Assembly (NCBI GenBank): GCA_013334755.1
Contig: JAAXWX010000014.1
Coordinates: 1 to 46,243, forward strand
DNA: 46,243 bases
Direction of reading: 5' to 3'
Source: Chlorobiaceae bacterium
GTDB taxonomy: Bacteria; Bacteroidota; Chlorobiia; Chlorobiales; Chlorobiaceae
Positions 18,344-26,803 of the stretch are shown piece by piece. Position numbers and translations under genes: made by a program. Numbering within the stretch: the first letter of the stretch is position 1; every line of letters starts with the position of its first letter. The notes below the pieces were generated by a model that saw nothing but the letters and a program-made list of their open reading frames with translations, was not told the DNA's origin and did no database searches.

Positions 18344-18425
18344 CCAGCATGCAAACAAGAGTTGCCTGTGTAACCTGGATCGTCTCTATCCCATAACAGT
18401 TCTACGTTGATTGAAGGAGTCAAGA

Positions 18426-20117
18426 ATGTCATCAACACCATTAAAAATATTCGTATTCGTTTCAGTCATTACGACAAGCTCCACTATGGCTGCTGATCGT
18501 CCTGATGCCGGACAGTTTCTCAAAGAGAGTACTCCCCCTCCATCCCTGGCACCAGTGAAGGAACCACCGGATTTTCAGAATCCGGTGATGCAAAAAAAAC
18601 AGAACCCGGACGGAGTTCTGGTCAAGGTTGCCGGGTTCACCTTTGTCGGCAACACAGTCTTTTCCAGTGATGAACTTTCAAAGCTTATGTCAGAATGCAT
18701 TGGCAAAGAGATGACATTTGCAAGACTGAATGATTCTTCTACTGCAATTACCAAAGCCTACAGAAAAAAAGGGTATTTCCTGGCATCACTCTTTTTCCCC
18801 CCTCAAACTGTACAACCAGGAATGCCCCTTACCATTGAAATCAGTGAAGGCGTACTGGAAAGTATACATGTTGAAACAAGACCAATTCATACAAGAACCC
18901 GGAAATCTCTTCTTGAAGCCTATGCAAGTCAGGTAGCAATCGAACAACCTCTCAACGAGGGTTCCCTTACCTCCATGGTCATGAAAACCAATGAACTGCC
19001 AAACATCTCTTCCCGCATTCTGCTTGAACCAGGCTCCCGACCCGGTACGACACAAGCAACCCTTGAAGTCACCGAAGGCAGGCCATACAGTTTTTCATTC
19101 GATATTGACAACTATGGGAATCCAGCGACCGGAAAAAATCACGCTGGCAGCACCATGGAGCTTTATTCTCCATTTCATCTCGGAGATCAGTTCTCAGTGC
19201 GCCTGCAGACATCAACAACCGGTGATCTGCAGAATATTCAGACCGGATATTCGATACCAGTGACACCCTATGGAACAAAAATAGCTTTGAACTATAACTA
19301 TGTAAACTATCGACTGGGAGGATTATTTGAATCACTGAACGCTTACGGTGACGGACATAACCTGACTCTTGCCGTAACGCATCCAATCATACGCCACAGA
19401 GCCCTTATCGTAAATGCAACTCTTGCCGGAGAAGGAAGTTTACTCGACGACCGCGTTCCGAGCGCTTCATTCATCAATAGACGTCATACCACATCCCTGC
19501 AGGCAGGAATTTCCGGCATAAAGAAAGATCATGCTCTTGGGGGCGGCACAACAACATTTTCGATTGGTTTTGTTGGAGGGCGGCTGGATATCGATAATTC
19601 CGAAACGATTATTATTGACCAGTCGTCAACCGGATTGCAGACCAAAGGAAGCTATTCGAAACTAACCATGGCTCTCGCCCGAAGCCAAACCATCTATAAC
19701 GGATTATCTCTTTACACAGGAGCCTACGGGCAGTGGGCCAGTAAAAACCTGACAAGCTCGGAAAAGATACCCTTGGGTGGACCCTCTTCAGTGCGTGCAT
19801 GGCAACGCGGTGAATCTTATGCCGATAAGGGTATTATCACAACAGTTGAACTGCGATACCTGTTTGGATCTCTTGGAGAACTCCCCGGCACACTGGAAGT
19901 CAGCGCTTTTTTTGACCATGGTTACGCTCTTCTTCATTCAAACCCCGTCACCGATGTCAATACGAACACCTGCAATGTCAGTGGCGCAGGCTTCGGTATG
20001 AAATGGCTCAATGTAAACAACTACAGTCTGCAAACAACTGCTGCCTGGAAAATCCATGGAGAGAGCACTCCTTCCGATACCCCCATGATTTTTGTTCAGG
20101 CAGTAAAGCGGTTTTAA
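18426..20117 (+). CDS. Two-partner-secretion outer-membrane transporter (TpsB, ShlB/FhaC family)
   Basis: 563 residues from the ATG at 18426, which has a perfect AAGGAG five to six bases upstream; the in-frame TTG at 18411 lies before that site and is rejected. A signal peptide (1-23, ending TMAA) is followed by a Pro-rich linker, POTRA domains (about 60-210: VKVAGFTFVGNTVFSSDEL, YRKKGYFLASLFFPPQ) and a beta-barrel (about 215-563). The barrel has the conserved GGPSSVRAW loop, equal to the VRGY/VRG motif of Omp85-type transporters, and ends in a Phe. It secretes the neighbouring exoprotein by recognising its TPS domain. It starts 82 bases after the exoprotein stop; the pair is an operon. Confidence 0.9.
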   Translation: MSSTPLKIFVFVSVITTSSTMAADRPDAGQFLKESTPPPSLAPVKEPPDFQNPVMQKKQNPDGVLVKVAGFTFVGNTVFSSDELSKLMSECIGKEMTFARLNDSSTAITKAYRKKGYFLASLFFPPQTVQPGMPLTIEISEGVLESIHVETRPIHTRTRKSLLEAYASQVAIEQPLNEGSLTSMVMKTNELPNISSRILLEPGSRPGTTQATLEVTEGRPYSFSFDIDNYGNPATGKNHAGSTMELYSPFHLGDQFSVRLQTSTTGDLQNIQTGYSIPVTPYGTKIALNYNYVNYRLGGLFESLNAYGDGHNLTLAVTHPIIRHRALIVNATLAGEGSLLDDRVPSASFINRRHTTSLQAGISGIKKDHALGGGTTTFSIGFVGGRLDIDNSETIIIDQSSTGLQTKGSYSKLTMALARSQTIYNGLSLYTGAYGQWASKNLTSSEKIPLGGPSSVRAWQRGESYADKGIITTVELRYLFGSLGELPGTLEVSAFFDHGYALLHSNPVTDVNTNTCNVSGAGFGMKWLNVNNYSLQTTAAWKIHGESTPSDTPMIFVQAVKRF

Positions 20118-20219
20118 AACAAGATCAAGAGTCGTTCCACGGAGAGCATTCTGGAACTATCCTTTTGTAACCGTTGTTATATTGATGTCAGTGAGGTTTT
20201 TTGTACAAACTAAAACCCT

Positions 20220-20774
20220 ATGAAAATGAAAAAGACAGTTATGATGGCCTTGGTTTTTTTAGGCCTTGGTTCAACTCCTGCAGTTGCACAGCCCTATGTA
20301 AGCGGTTCTGCTGGTGTTGGTATAGCCGGAGATTGGGTAGAGCAGGGTTGGGGTATTGATGAGTTAGAGGCTGGACTTGCATTGAATGGCGCCATCGGTT
20401 ACGATTCCGGGTCAACAAGGATTGAGGCCGCTGTGGGTTATCAGCAGCACGACTGGAAATATTCTCTTGATGATGGTTCATTCCTCACCGTCATGGCAAA
20501 CGGGTATTATGATATGGAGACGAACTCCGAAATTACCCCATACTTAATGGCCGGTGCAGGTATTCTCAATGCAGATGTTTCCTGGGCTTCAGATACCAGT
20601 ACATCCTTTGCATGGCAGGTCGGAGCTGGTTTGGGCTTCAAGATTGATAACAATATGACGTTTGATGTTGGTTACAGGTATCTTCGGCCGGAAGGTCTCG
20701 AATCTCCAGCGAATGGAAATGACGTAGAATGGGAAAGTCATAACATCCTGGCAGGTATCAGGTACAACTTCTGA
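20220..20774 (+). CDS. Small outer-membrane beta-barrel protein
   Basis: 184 residues. Signal peptide at 1-23 (KTVMMALVFLGLGSTPAVAQ). The mature part alternates short beta strands with Gly and aromatic residues and ends GIRYNF with the terminal Phe used by the BAM machinery, the layout of eight-stranded OmpX/OmpA-type porin-family proteins. About eight strands can be counted. Its function is not known; it may be a structural or adhesion-linked barrel. It follows tpsB by 102 bases and ends at a strong terminator, so it may be separately transcribed. Confidence 0.8.
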   Translation: MKMKKTVMMALVFLGLGSTPAVAQPYVSGSAGVGIAGDWVEQGWGIDELEAGLALNGAIGYDSGSTRIEAAVGYQQHDWKYSLDDGSFLTVMANGYYDMETNSEITPYLMAGAGILNADVSWASDTSTSFAWQVGAGLGFKIDNNMTFDVGYRYLRPEGLESPANGNDVEWESHNILAGIRYNF

Positions 20775-20797
20775 AACATTAAACTGTGCTGACAGTA

Positions 20798-20831
20798 AGG
20801 TCAGAGGCTTTTCAGCTTCTGGCCTTTTTTT
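20798..20831 (+). terminator. Rho-independent terminator of the barrel gene
   Basis: AGGTCAGAGGCT pairs with AGCTTCTGGCCT over 12 bases with two G-U pairs and a TTTC loop, followed by seven T. Confidence 0.85.
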
Positions 20832-21155
20832 GTTAAAACCAAAAAGATGATTCCATCCATTGCATCCAATCTTCACCGAACATGAGTAATAGCAGGAACA
20901 GCAATTTTTTCATCTGGTGATCGTGTGTCAGAATGAAACCGCAGCGGTGATCAAAGCTCTTGTCGTCATTCTCAATTTGAAAGTTTTTCTCTGCGTTGCT
21001 TTTGGAACATTGTTGTCGGTCAACCACTTTGCGACATCCTGATTACGTTTGCTATACGCAATCAGGCGCAAAAAATCCGCAGATTGGCGAAACAGTATTT
21101 TTTTGCGTACACTTTGCTGTTCAACGGAGAAACCAGTAAAGAGAATATTCAGACG
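20832..21155. other. Region without a recognised gene before queD
   Basis: 324 bases. A minus-strand frame at 20833-21027 (64 codons) has no family look and overlaps no regulatory site. CCTGATTACG (21038-21047) can pair with CGCAATCAGG (21057-21066) as a hairpin with one mismatch 90 bases before queD; it does not have the preQ1 riboswitch pattern. I see nothing else. Confidence 0.4.
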
Positions 21156-21599
21156 ATGATGCGCATTTCACGTAAAATTGAGATCGATTACGGCCATACG
21201 CTTCCGAACAGCTTTTCATTCTGCAACCAGTTGCATGGCCACCGGGGAGTGGTAGTTGCCACAGTTGAAGGCAGGACGATTGATCGCAAAGGTGATGGCG
21301 AAGAAGGCATGGTGATGGATTTCAAGTTTTTAAAGGAAATAATGCAGGAACACATTCACGACAAACTTGACCACGGTTTTGCCGTCTGGAAAGAGGACCA
21401 TGAAGATCTTGACTTTATCCTGAAGCGTAATTCACGGGTGCTGGTTACTGATGCCCCCCCCACCGCAGAATTTCTTGCCTTATGGGCGTTCAACCAGATC
21501 CGCCCCCATTTGCCTGAAGGGGTGACGCTTAAACAGATCCGCTGGTACGAAACACCAAACAATTGGGCAGATTATGAGGGAAATGACATGCAAGAGTAA
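21156..21599 (+). CDS. queD: 6-carboxytetrahydropterin synthase / 6-pyruvoyltetrahydropterin synthase family
   Basis: 147 residues from the ATG at 21156; a TTG at 21084 would add 24 residues not seen in the family. Zn ligands: the His of DYGH and the HGH motif, in CNQLHGHRG, whose Cys is the catalytic residue of QueD and PTPS. The DGEEGMVMDFKFLKE block follows, then the LDHGF and PPTAEFLALWAFNQI signatures, then YET near the end, which recalls the PTPS Glu. QueD makes 6-carboxytetrahydropterin for queuosine. PTPS makes 6-pyruvoyltetrahydropterin; green sulfur bacteria are known to make tetrahydrobiopterin glycosides, so a biopterin role is possible. No other queuosine gene is near. Confidence 0.85.
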   Translation: MMRISRKIEIDYGHTLPNSFSFCNQLHGHRGVVVATVEGRTIDRKGDGEEGMVMDFKFLKEIMQEHIHDKLDHGFAVWKEDHEDLDFILKRNSRVLVTDAPPTAEFLALWAFNQIRPHLPEGVTLKQIRWYETPNNWADYEGNDMQE

Positions 21600-21700
21600 A
21601 ATAAAAACATTATACCGTGCCCAACACCATATCATACGACAAGGCTGCAGCCATTTTCAGCAATAATAAATATCCAGAAAAAAGAAAATGAGATCGTGTA

Positions 21701-21735
21701 ACAAAGGGATACATCATGAATCCCTTTGTTTATTT
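21701..21735 (+). terminator. Terminator downstream of queD
   Basis: ACAAAGGGAT (21701-21710) and ATCCCTTTGT (21720-21729) form a 10-base stem with a 9-base loop, followed by TTATTT. It stands 100 bases past the queD stop. Confidence 0.7.
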
Positions 21736-21817
21736 AACAGGGTTTTACTAATTTAAAACCTGTTGGATGCAGAATACCAGAGTGTGTTATATTTGAAAAT
21801 TTTAACCCGTGCAAACA

Positions 21818-22252
21818 ATGCAACCTCAGCTCAGCCGTCCGGACACCGGAGAAAATCAGGTAAGGGTTAGTACAGCAGGGCCATGGTCAGGCAATGCGGT
21901 TCATAAGGCAGAAAAATATTTTATCACCTCTGCAAAAAGGGATGCCTATGGCAAACTTCAAGTGCAGATAAGCCCAAGTTCGGGACGCAGAAAGCTATCA
22001 CCTACAAAGGAGATAGTCAATAAAGTCATTTCCGGTGAAATTGAGCTCTTTGTTCTTTCAACACAACCAGATATTGGTATTGACATCAACAAGATAATCC
22101 TTGACAACGAAAATCGCTATGTCATTGATTTTGATAACCGTGGCATAAAATGGACAATGAGGGACATACCTGTCTTTTATAGTTCACTTCAACAACAACT
22201 TTGTGTTGAAATTGCCCGGCGCACCTACACACTGAATGAATTTTTCAAGTAA
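21818..22252 (+). CDS. Protein of unknown function, soluble
   Basis: A 144-residue protein that I do not recognise. I take the ATG at 21818; the GTG at 21809 adds only three residues. There is no signal peptide or membrane segment. The N-terminal 45 residues are polar and probably flexible ([19 protein letters not shown]). The rest has a predicted alternation of strands and helices with the block [20 protein letters not shown] and a C-terminal [18 protein letters not shown]. It is flanked by terminators on both sides (21701-21735 and 22301-22328), so it is its own transcript. Whether it is conserved in related bacteria I cannot tell from here. Confidence 0.65.
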   Translation: MQPQLSRPDTGENQVRVSTAGPWSGNAVHKAEKYFITSAKRDAYGKLQVQISPSSGRRKLSPTKEIVNKVISGEIELFVLSTQPDIGIDINKIILDNENRYVIDFDNRGIKWTMRDIPVFYSSLQQQLCVEIARRTYTLNEFFK

Positions 22253-22300
22253 GCACCACATACACTCTCCCTTTGGATTGAATTGCATACTCTATAACAT

Positions 22301-22328
22301 AAACCCCGGCACATAACCGGGGTTTTGT
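22301..22328. terminator. Bidirectional terminator between the unknown gene and cpoB
   Basis: AAACCCCGG (22301-22309) and CCGGGGTTT (22317-22325) pair over 9 bases with a 7-base loop. The plus strand continues TTGTTATT; the minus strand has a shorter T-run. It serves the convergent ends of the unknown gene and the Tol operon. Confidence 0.8.
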
Positions 22329-22350
22329 TATTCATGATTTTCAAAGATAG

Positions 22351-23145
22351 TTATGGCAGTTTTTTACGCGCAAGAGCAGCTTGAGATGACGCAGGATAAA
22401 CAGTGACTAAATCCTTGTATCTGGCTTTAGCATTAATCTTATCACCGATCAACTCGAAAGAGAGTGCCTGCTTGTACAAGGCTGCAGGCCGCTTGGTGCT
22501 TTTAGTATGTTTGGCAATAACTACCTGATACTCAAGTATGGCTTTTTCATACCATTTCTCCCCAAAATAGCTTTCCGCGATGTAAAACTGTGCTTCATCA
22601 ACATGAGAGGATTTTGGCGTAGTCTGCAGCAGTAAACTGAAACTCTCTCTTGCCGCAGCATAATTTTTCTTATTGAGCTTCTCCAGACCGTCGCTCAGCA
22701 ATGCCGTATCAGTCTGAGTTCCGGGCTTTTTAACTCCTCCCTGCACCGGATCATTTTTCGGTAATGGTGCTGCTGAAGAGAGATTCTCCTGTTTGGGGAG
22801 AGCAAGATACTGCTCAATTTTGTTAAGCCTCAATTCCAACTCATCAACCTTGTGCACGAGAAGGGAATCTTCCATACCAAGGCGTCCGAAAGCCTGACGG
22901 TTATTATGTGAAAGCTCTTCCACATTACCCTGTAGCCGGGAAACCTCATCACGAATCTGCTGAACATCTGAGTAGGAAACAGCAGACTGAGATTTAATGG
23001 TTTCAGACTCCGTTTTCAACTTTCTCACATTATCTTCAACAACAAGAAGATCCTGTTTTGATGCACAGGCAGATATAAGGAGAACTGGAAAAAAAAGAAA
23101 TGGTTTGATTTTTTTATGCATAGCAAGCAAGGGTTTCTTCATCAT
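22351..23145 (-). CDS. cpoB: Tol-Pal associated lipoprotein CpoB (YbgF)
   Basis: 264 residues from the ATG at 23145, which has AAAGGTG nine bases upstream; a TTG at 23166 would lie before that site. A lipoprotein signal ends at the lipobox LISAC (Cys about residue 27). Next come a coiled-coil region with hydrophobic heptads (about 35-115: KLKTESETI, LHNN-type polar stutters) and a linker. The C-terminal TPR block (about 150-260) has the YbgF pattern YAAARESFSLLLQTTP, AQFYIAESYFGEKWYEKAI and YPASSQAALARKKL. CpoB coordinates septal peptidoglycan synthesis with outer-membrane constriction through TolA and Pal. Last gene of the Tol cluster, 53 bases from the second Pal gene. Confidence 0.88.
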   Translation of the reverse strand: MMKKPLLAMHKKIKPFLFFPVLLISACASKQDLLVVEDNVRKLKTESETIKSQSAVSYSDVQQIRDEVSRLQGNVEELSHNNRQAFGRLGMEDSLLVHKVDELELRLNKIEQYLALPKQENLSSAAPLPKNDPVQGGVKKPGTQTDTALLSDGLEKLNKKNYAAARESFSLLLQTTPKSSHVDEAQFYIAESYFGEKWYEKAILEYQVVIAKHTKSTKRPAALYKQALSFELIGDKINAKARYKDLVTVYPASSQAALARKKLP

Positions 23146-23200
23146 AAGCCGTTTCACCTTTCCCAATTACTGTCATCGCTTTTAAAAAACGAAACAACCA

Positions 23201-23698
23201 TCATTTTATGATAAAATGAGCCCGGCGGTTTTTTCCCCATGCATCTTCATTATGACCAGAATCAAAGGGACGTTCTTCACCGTAACTGACAGTTTCAAGT
23301 CGGGCTGGAGCAACACCAAATCTGACCAGATACTCCTTTGCACTTGTGGCTCTGCGATCACCGAGTGCAAGATTATATTCAGAAGTTCCCCTCTCATCAC
23401 AATGACCTTCAATAAGAACCCCTTTAGCTGCATTTTTTTCCAACCATAGCCCGTTTTGATTCAACCGGGTCTGGGCATCTTCGCTCAAGGTTGCACTGTC
23501 ATAATCGAAAAAAACATCGCCAAGTGGTCCAGTCTGCCATTGATCAAACCCGTAACCAGTTGGTGTTGACGAAGTAGTAGATGATAATGTCGAAGAAGCG
23601 GGAGCTGATGTGTCGTCAGTCGTCACAGCGCTTTTTGATGAGCATCCAGCAGTCACCATTAAAGCTAATACAAAGATACTGTTAATTTTCCTGTTCAT
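23201..23698 (-). CDS. pal: Peptidoglycan-associated lipoprotein, second copy (Pal/OmpA-like)
   Basis: 165 residues with the lipobox VTAGC (Cys about residue 19), a Ser/Thr-rich linker and an OmpA domain (about 55-165). Peptidoglycan contacts are in VFFDYDSATLSEDAQTRL, IEGHCDERGTSEYNLALGDR and RLETVSYGEERP. The upstream GAGGA is a good Shine-Dalgarno for ATG 23698. Pal tethers the outer membrane to the cell wall and is released by TolB. It is a close relative of the gene just upstream (23782-24237), with most of the OmpA core shared, so the two are a tandem duplication. A terminator-like hairpin lies between them. Confidence 0.92.
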   Translation of the reverse strand: MNRKINSIFVLALMVTAGCSSKSAVTTDDTSAPASSTLSSTTSSTPTGYGFDQWQTGPLGDVFFDYDSATLSEDAQTRLNQNGLWLEKNAAKGVLIEGHCDERGTSEYNLALGDRRATSAKEYLVRFGVAPARLETVSYGEERPFDSGHNEDAWGKNRRAHFIIK

Positions 23699-23722
23699 GG
23701 AATCCTCTCATTTAAGCATTAA

Positions 23723-23758
23723 CAAAAAAAGGGGTTACCATCACACGGCCTACCCCTT
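23723..23758 (-). terminator. Terminator-like hairpin between the two pal genes (minus strand)
   Basis: On the minus strand AAGGGGT (23758-23752) pairs with ACCCCTT (23735-23729) across a 16-base loop and is followed by seven T. It lies 24 bases past the upstream pal stop, so downstream pal and cpoB are probably expressed by readthrough or their own promoter. Confidence 0.65.
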
Positions 23759-23781
23759 GTAATTTTCAATAAACCACTTTT

Positions 23782-24237
23782 TTATTGAGCAACAAAGTGA
23801 GCCCTTCTGTTCTGAGCCCAAGCCTCTTCTGTGCTGCCGGCAGCAAATGGTTTTTCCTCACCATAACTGACTGTCTTCAGTCGAGCTGGAGCAACACCAA
23901 GATTGACAATGTAATCCTTTGCACTGTTGGCACGGCGATCACCGAGAGCAAGATTGTATTCGCTTGTTCCCCTCTCATCACAATGGCCTTCAATGAGAAC
24001 ATTGCTTGCTGTATTTGCCTGTATCCAATTGGCATTAGTCTTCAGCTGTTCGATGGCTTCCGCACGGAGGTCTGACTTATCAAAATCATAGAAGACATCA
24101 CCGAGACCAGGCAGTACAACCGGAGGTGGCGGTGGTGGAGGCGGTGCTACCACAGTTTCTTTGCCACAGCAACAGGCTCCAAGAAAGAGCATGCTTGGAA
24201 TAATCAGACTTCTCAATAACGGCTTCATGGTTTTCAT
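23782..24237 (-). CDS. pal: Peptidoglycan-associated lipoprotein, first copy (Pal/OmpA-like)
   Basis: 151 residues. The lipobox is LFLGAC (first of three consecutive Cys: GACCCG, lipidated Cys about residue 22), followed by a seven- to eight-proline stretch (VAPPPPPPPPVVLP). The OmpA domain (about 47-150) carries VFYDFDKSDLRAEAIEQL, LIEGHCDERGTSEYNLALGD and RRAHFVAQ at the end. It sits directly after tolB (44-base gap), the canonical pal position, and so is probably the ancestral copy. The start ATG at 24237 has GGGGG about 8 bases upstream. A second ATG follows three codons later. It acts in the outer membrane, binding TolB and peptidoglycan. Confidence 0.9.
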   Translation of the reverse strand: MKTMKPLLRSLIIPSMLFLGACCCGKETVVAPPPPPPPPVVLPGLGDVFYDFDKSDLRAEAIEQLKTNANWIQANTASNVLIEGHCDERGTSEYNLALGDRRANSAKDYIVNLGVAPARLKTVSYGEEKPFAAGSTEEAWAQNRRAHFVAQ

Positions 24238-24281
24238 TTTTCCCCCTTTTTCATTGTTTTTTCCAAAATAAAAAAATACTA

Positions 24282-25598
24282 CTACCTGAACAAAGACCAG
24301 GACGGCTGCGTCTGCTCACCATCACCCTGCAATAAATTCCTCTGGTTATCCCCATTCGAATTCATGACATACATTTTCTCCTTTCCCTTGCGGTTAGAAG
24401 TAAACACAATCATTCCACCATCGGGAGACCAGGAAGGGGATTTGTTTTCACCGCTTTTTCGCGTCAGTTGCGCTAAACCTGATCCATCAGCGTTTATTGT
24501 AAATATATTGATTTCACCACTATTTTCCCATGTAGTGTAAACAATTTTATCGCCTGCAGGAGACCAGGATGGCTGGGTATTGTAACGCCCGCTGAAGGTC
24601 AGCCTTTTTGTCTGCCCGGATTGCATATCCTGGATAAAGATCTGTGGCAGACCGTTTCTCGAAGAGACAAAAACCATCTTGCTGCCATCGGGAGAAAACG
24701 ATGGGGAAATATCGATACCCTTACTGTTCGTAAGTCTTCGAGAGATTGTTCCGTCAGTTTTTATAAGATAGATTTCCGGATCTCCATTAAGTGAGAGCGT
24801 TGCTGCAACCTCACTGCTGTTTCTCCATTCCGGATCGATACTCACGGAGCTTTTGCCTACAGATGCGACTTTTCTGTCAGCAAGACTCCTGATATAAAGA
24901 GTCGGCCTCCCGGTTGTAAAATCAATATAGGCAAGATGCTTTCCATCCGGAGAAAGCGCCGGATTCATGGAAATAGACCTTGAATTAGTGACTTGCTCAA
25001 GCCCATATCCATCAAAGTCACACTGATAAATCTCTTTGGAACCCGATTTATTAGAAACAAAAACCACTTTGCTGCCAAATACCGATTTTTTGCCGGTAAG
25101 AAGTTCAACAAGATCTGCGCAGAACGCATGGCCGATTGAACGAAGCCCTCCCTCCTTGCCGGTATAGGTTTTCCTGAGCAGTAATTTGGCACCTGCAGTT
25201 TCGTATACCTCCATATCAAGAGTAACCAGACCTGATTTAATTGTAACAACACCACCGGCATAGACCTCTGCGCCTACAGAATTCAGTGCACCGAAATTGA
25301 TCACGACATTCTTTCTGTTACTGTTATCTCTCACATTAAGCGGTGGGGAGATCATGGAGAACAGCTTGGTAAAATCAAGACCATCATGAATAATTGTATC
25401 CAGACCCTGAGCAAATCCTGTCTCTTTTCTCCCGTTTGCATCCAGCTTGTTAAGCACCAGAGCAATGTTCCCAGACCCCGCCTTACGTATAGCGATATAC
25501 TCACCACTCTCAGCCGCAGTGAGATGAAAAGGGAAAAATACCAGACTAAAAAGTACGACAAAAATGCCGGGAAGAACATGTCTGTAAAAATGCATCAT
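24282..25598 (-). CDS. tolB: Tol-Pal translocation protein TolB
   Basis: 438 residues from the ATG at 25598 (a TTG at 25607 lies three codons upstream; the next ATG is adjacent). A signal peptide ends near LTAAES. Then comes the TolB N-domain (about 30-160: IALVLNKLDANGRKETGFAQ, DLVELLTGKKSVFGSKVVF) and a six-bladed propeller of PD40 repeats with the pattern SPDGxxxxFxSxRxGxxxI, for example SFSPDGSKMVFVSSRNGLPQ and SWSPDGGMIVFTSNRKGKEK. It is periplasmic and releases Pal from peptidoglycan under TolQRA control. The 293-base gap upstream (25608-25900) holds no gene; the gap plus the pal-proximal position suggests its own promoter. Confidence 0.93.
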   Translation of the reverse strand: MMHFYRHVLPGIFVVLFSLVFFPFHLTAAESGEYIAIRKAGSGNIALVLNKLDANGRKETGFAQGLDTIIHDGLDFTKLFSMISPPLNVRDNSNRKNVVINFGALNSVGAEVYAGGVVTIKSGLVTLDMEVYETAGAKLLLRKTYTGKEGGLRSIGHAFCADLVELLTGKKSVFGSKVVFVSNKSGSKEIYQCDFDGYGLEQVTNSRSISMNPALSPDGKHLAYIDFTTGRPTLYIRSLADRKVASVGKSSVSIDPEWRNSSEVAATLSLNGDPEIYLIKTDGTISRRLTNSKGIDISPSFSPDGSKMVFVSSRNGLPQIFIQDMQSGQTKRLTFSGRYNTQPSWSPAGDKIVYTTWENSGEINIFTINADGSGLAQLTRKSGENKSPSWSPDGGMIVFTSNRKGKEKMYVMNSNGDNQRNLLQGDGEQTQPSWSLFR

Positions 25599-25900
25599 GA
25601 CCAACAAAGCTTTAATTGTTACAAGTAATCTGAAACTGGCAAATAATTTTAACGTTCAAGCAATAAAGTAACAGTCCTTTCATAATGCCAGTAGCATATC
25701 AACTTCCTAAATATACATATCCAAGGCAAATATAAACAAAACGTCTTGTTCCTGCAGAGGATTACAACCCTTATTTTCAACAAAGCATTCCCACAGGAAA
25801 TATCCGGGTTATTGGCTTATTTTTACATCAATCCTGTTTTTTATAAAATCTTGGGGGATTTACCCTCAGAAATTAAAACACGAAAACACAGCATGCCGAT
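25599..25900. other. Gap between tolA and tolB
   Basis: 302 bases. No gene. AT-rich; on the minus strand TATATTTG at about 25735-25728 and TATATTTA at about 25718-25711 could be -10/-7 elements for tolB, but no matched upstream box is visible. Confidence 0.4.
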
Positions 25901-26803
25901 CTACTCAATGCCTTCCGGAGTAAACACAAATCCAATCCATATATCCCGTAAAGCCTCCCCTTTCGGAGGAAAAGGAAGTGGTGATGATTTCTCAAGCGCC
26001 TTTTTCACAGAATTGTTCAGATATTCACTTGGTGCTCTCTTGTCAAAAACAATCTGGCGAATCGTCCCATCAGAAATAATATTAATACGAACATAAACGT
26101 TCATACCATAACTATTCTTGAGCAGCTGCTTTGAAAATGCCCAGTTCTGCTGAATAATTGAAGCAATTTGAGCCTTGTAGGGATCTGCGTTTCCGCCTCC
26201 GCCATACCCGTATCCCCCGCCACCTCTGCCTCCTGAAGAGCTCAACCCTCCGCTACCACCGTTCCCTGTTCCAGCCTGCTTTCCAGCAGACTGGACTTTC
26301 TGCTGAAGGCTGGCAAGCGCCTTGTTCAGGACACCAGTGGATGGCTGCGGCATTGCCGCCGTTTTCTTGTCAACGTTTTGTTTGAGACGCTCAAGCGCTG
26401 TGTTGATATTTTGCGGTTTCTCAACAATCTTTGGCTTGACTGGTTCTGCCGGAATTTTTTTGGGGGGTTCCACAGCAACCTGCTTCGGAGTTTCCACTGG
26501 AGCTTTCTTCTGGACAACCGGAGGCAATGTTTCCGGCTTGGGTTCTTCATCAGCCTTGTTGACAACAGGAGCAGGAGAGGCTATACCTGGTGAACCTGCC
26601 TGCATTGCTGCTCCTCCTGAGCCGGGCAAGGAAACAAGGCTGACACTCACAATCTTGGGTTTAATATGCCGGCCGGAATCCCATATCTGGAAATAGAGTA
26701 CCAAAAAAAGCACAACAACATGCATTGCGGCAGCTGCGGCAAGCCAGAACGAAAACTTTTTTTCGGTATAAACAAGCTTCTGACCTTTTTTCATACGCCC
26801 CAC
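25901..26803 (-). CDS. tolA: TolA/TonB-type energy transducer
   Basis: 300 residues. An N-terminal membrane anchor (about 15-36: FWLAAAAAMHVVVLFLVLYF) is followed by a Pro/Lys/Val-rich periplasmic stretch (about 75-130, VQKKAPVETPKQVAVEPPKK), a Gln/Lys-rich helix (about 135-170) and a Gly-rich hinge of about 30 residues (GGSGGLSSSGGRGGGGYGYG). The C-terminal TonB/TolA domain has ASIIQQNWAF, GMNVYVRINIISDGTIRQIV and LEKSSPLPFPP. Position between tolR and tolB makes it TolA by role, though the C-domain is TonB-like. The start is GTG at 26803, directly after the tolR stop; an ATG at 26794 is an alternative and gives three fewer residues. Confidence 0.85.
   Translation of the reverse strand: MGRMKKGQKLVYTEKKFSFWLAAAAAMHVVVLFLVLYFQIWDSGRHIKPKIVSVSLVSLPGSGGAAMQAGSPGIASPAPVVNKADEEPKPETLPPVVQKKAPVETPKQVAVEPPKKIPAEPVKPKIVEKPQNINTALERLKQNVDKKTAAMPQPSTGVLNKALASLQQKVQSAGKQAGTGNGGSGGLSSSGGRGGGGYGYGGGGNADPYKAQIASIIQQNWAFSKQLLKNSYGMNVYVRINIISDGTIRQIVFDKRAPSEYLNNSVKKALEKSSPLPFPPKGEALRDIWIGFVFTPEGIE

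Noticed and set aside
20833-21027. Minus-strand frame of 64 codons after the barrel gene
   Set aside because: It begins in the terminator region, has no Shine-Dalgarno and no recognisable motif; a hydrophobic run near its end is not enough.
21000-21155. preQ1 riboswitch upstream of queD
   Set aside because: The only hairpin (21038-21066) lacks the conserved A-rich tail and loop bases of preQ1 classes.
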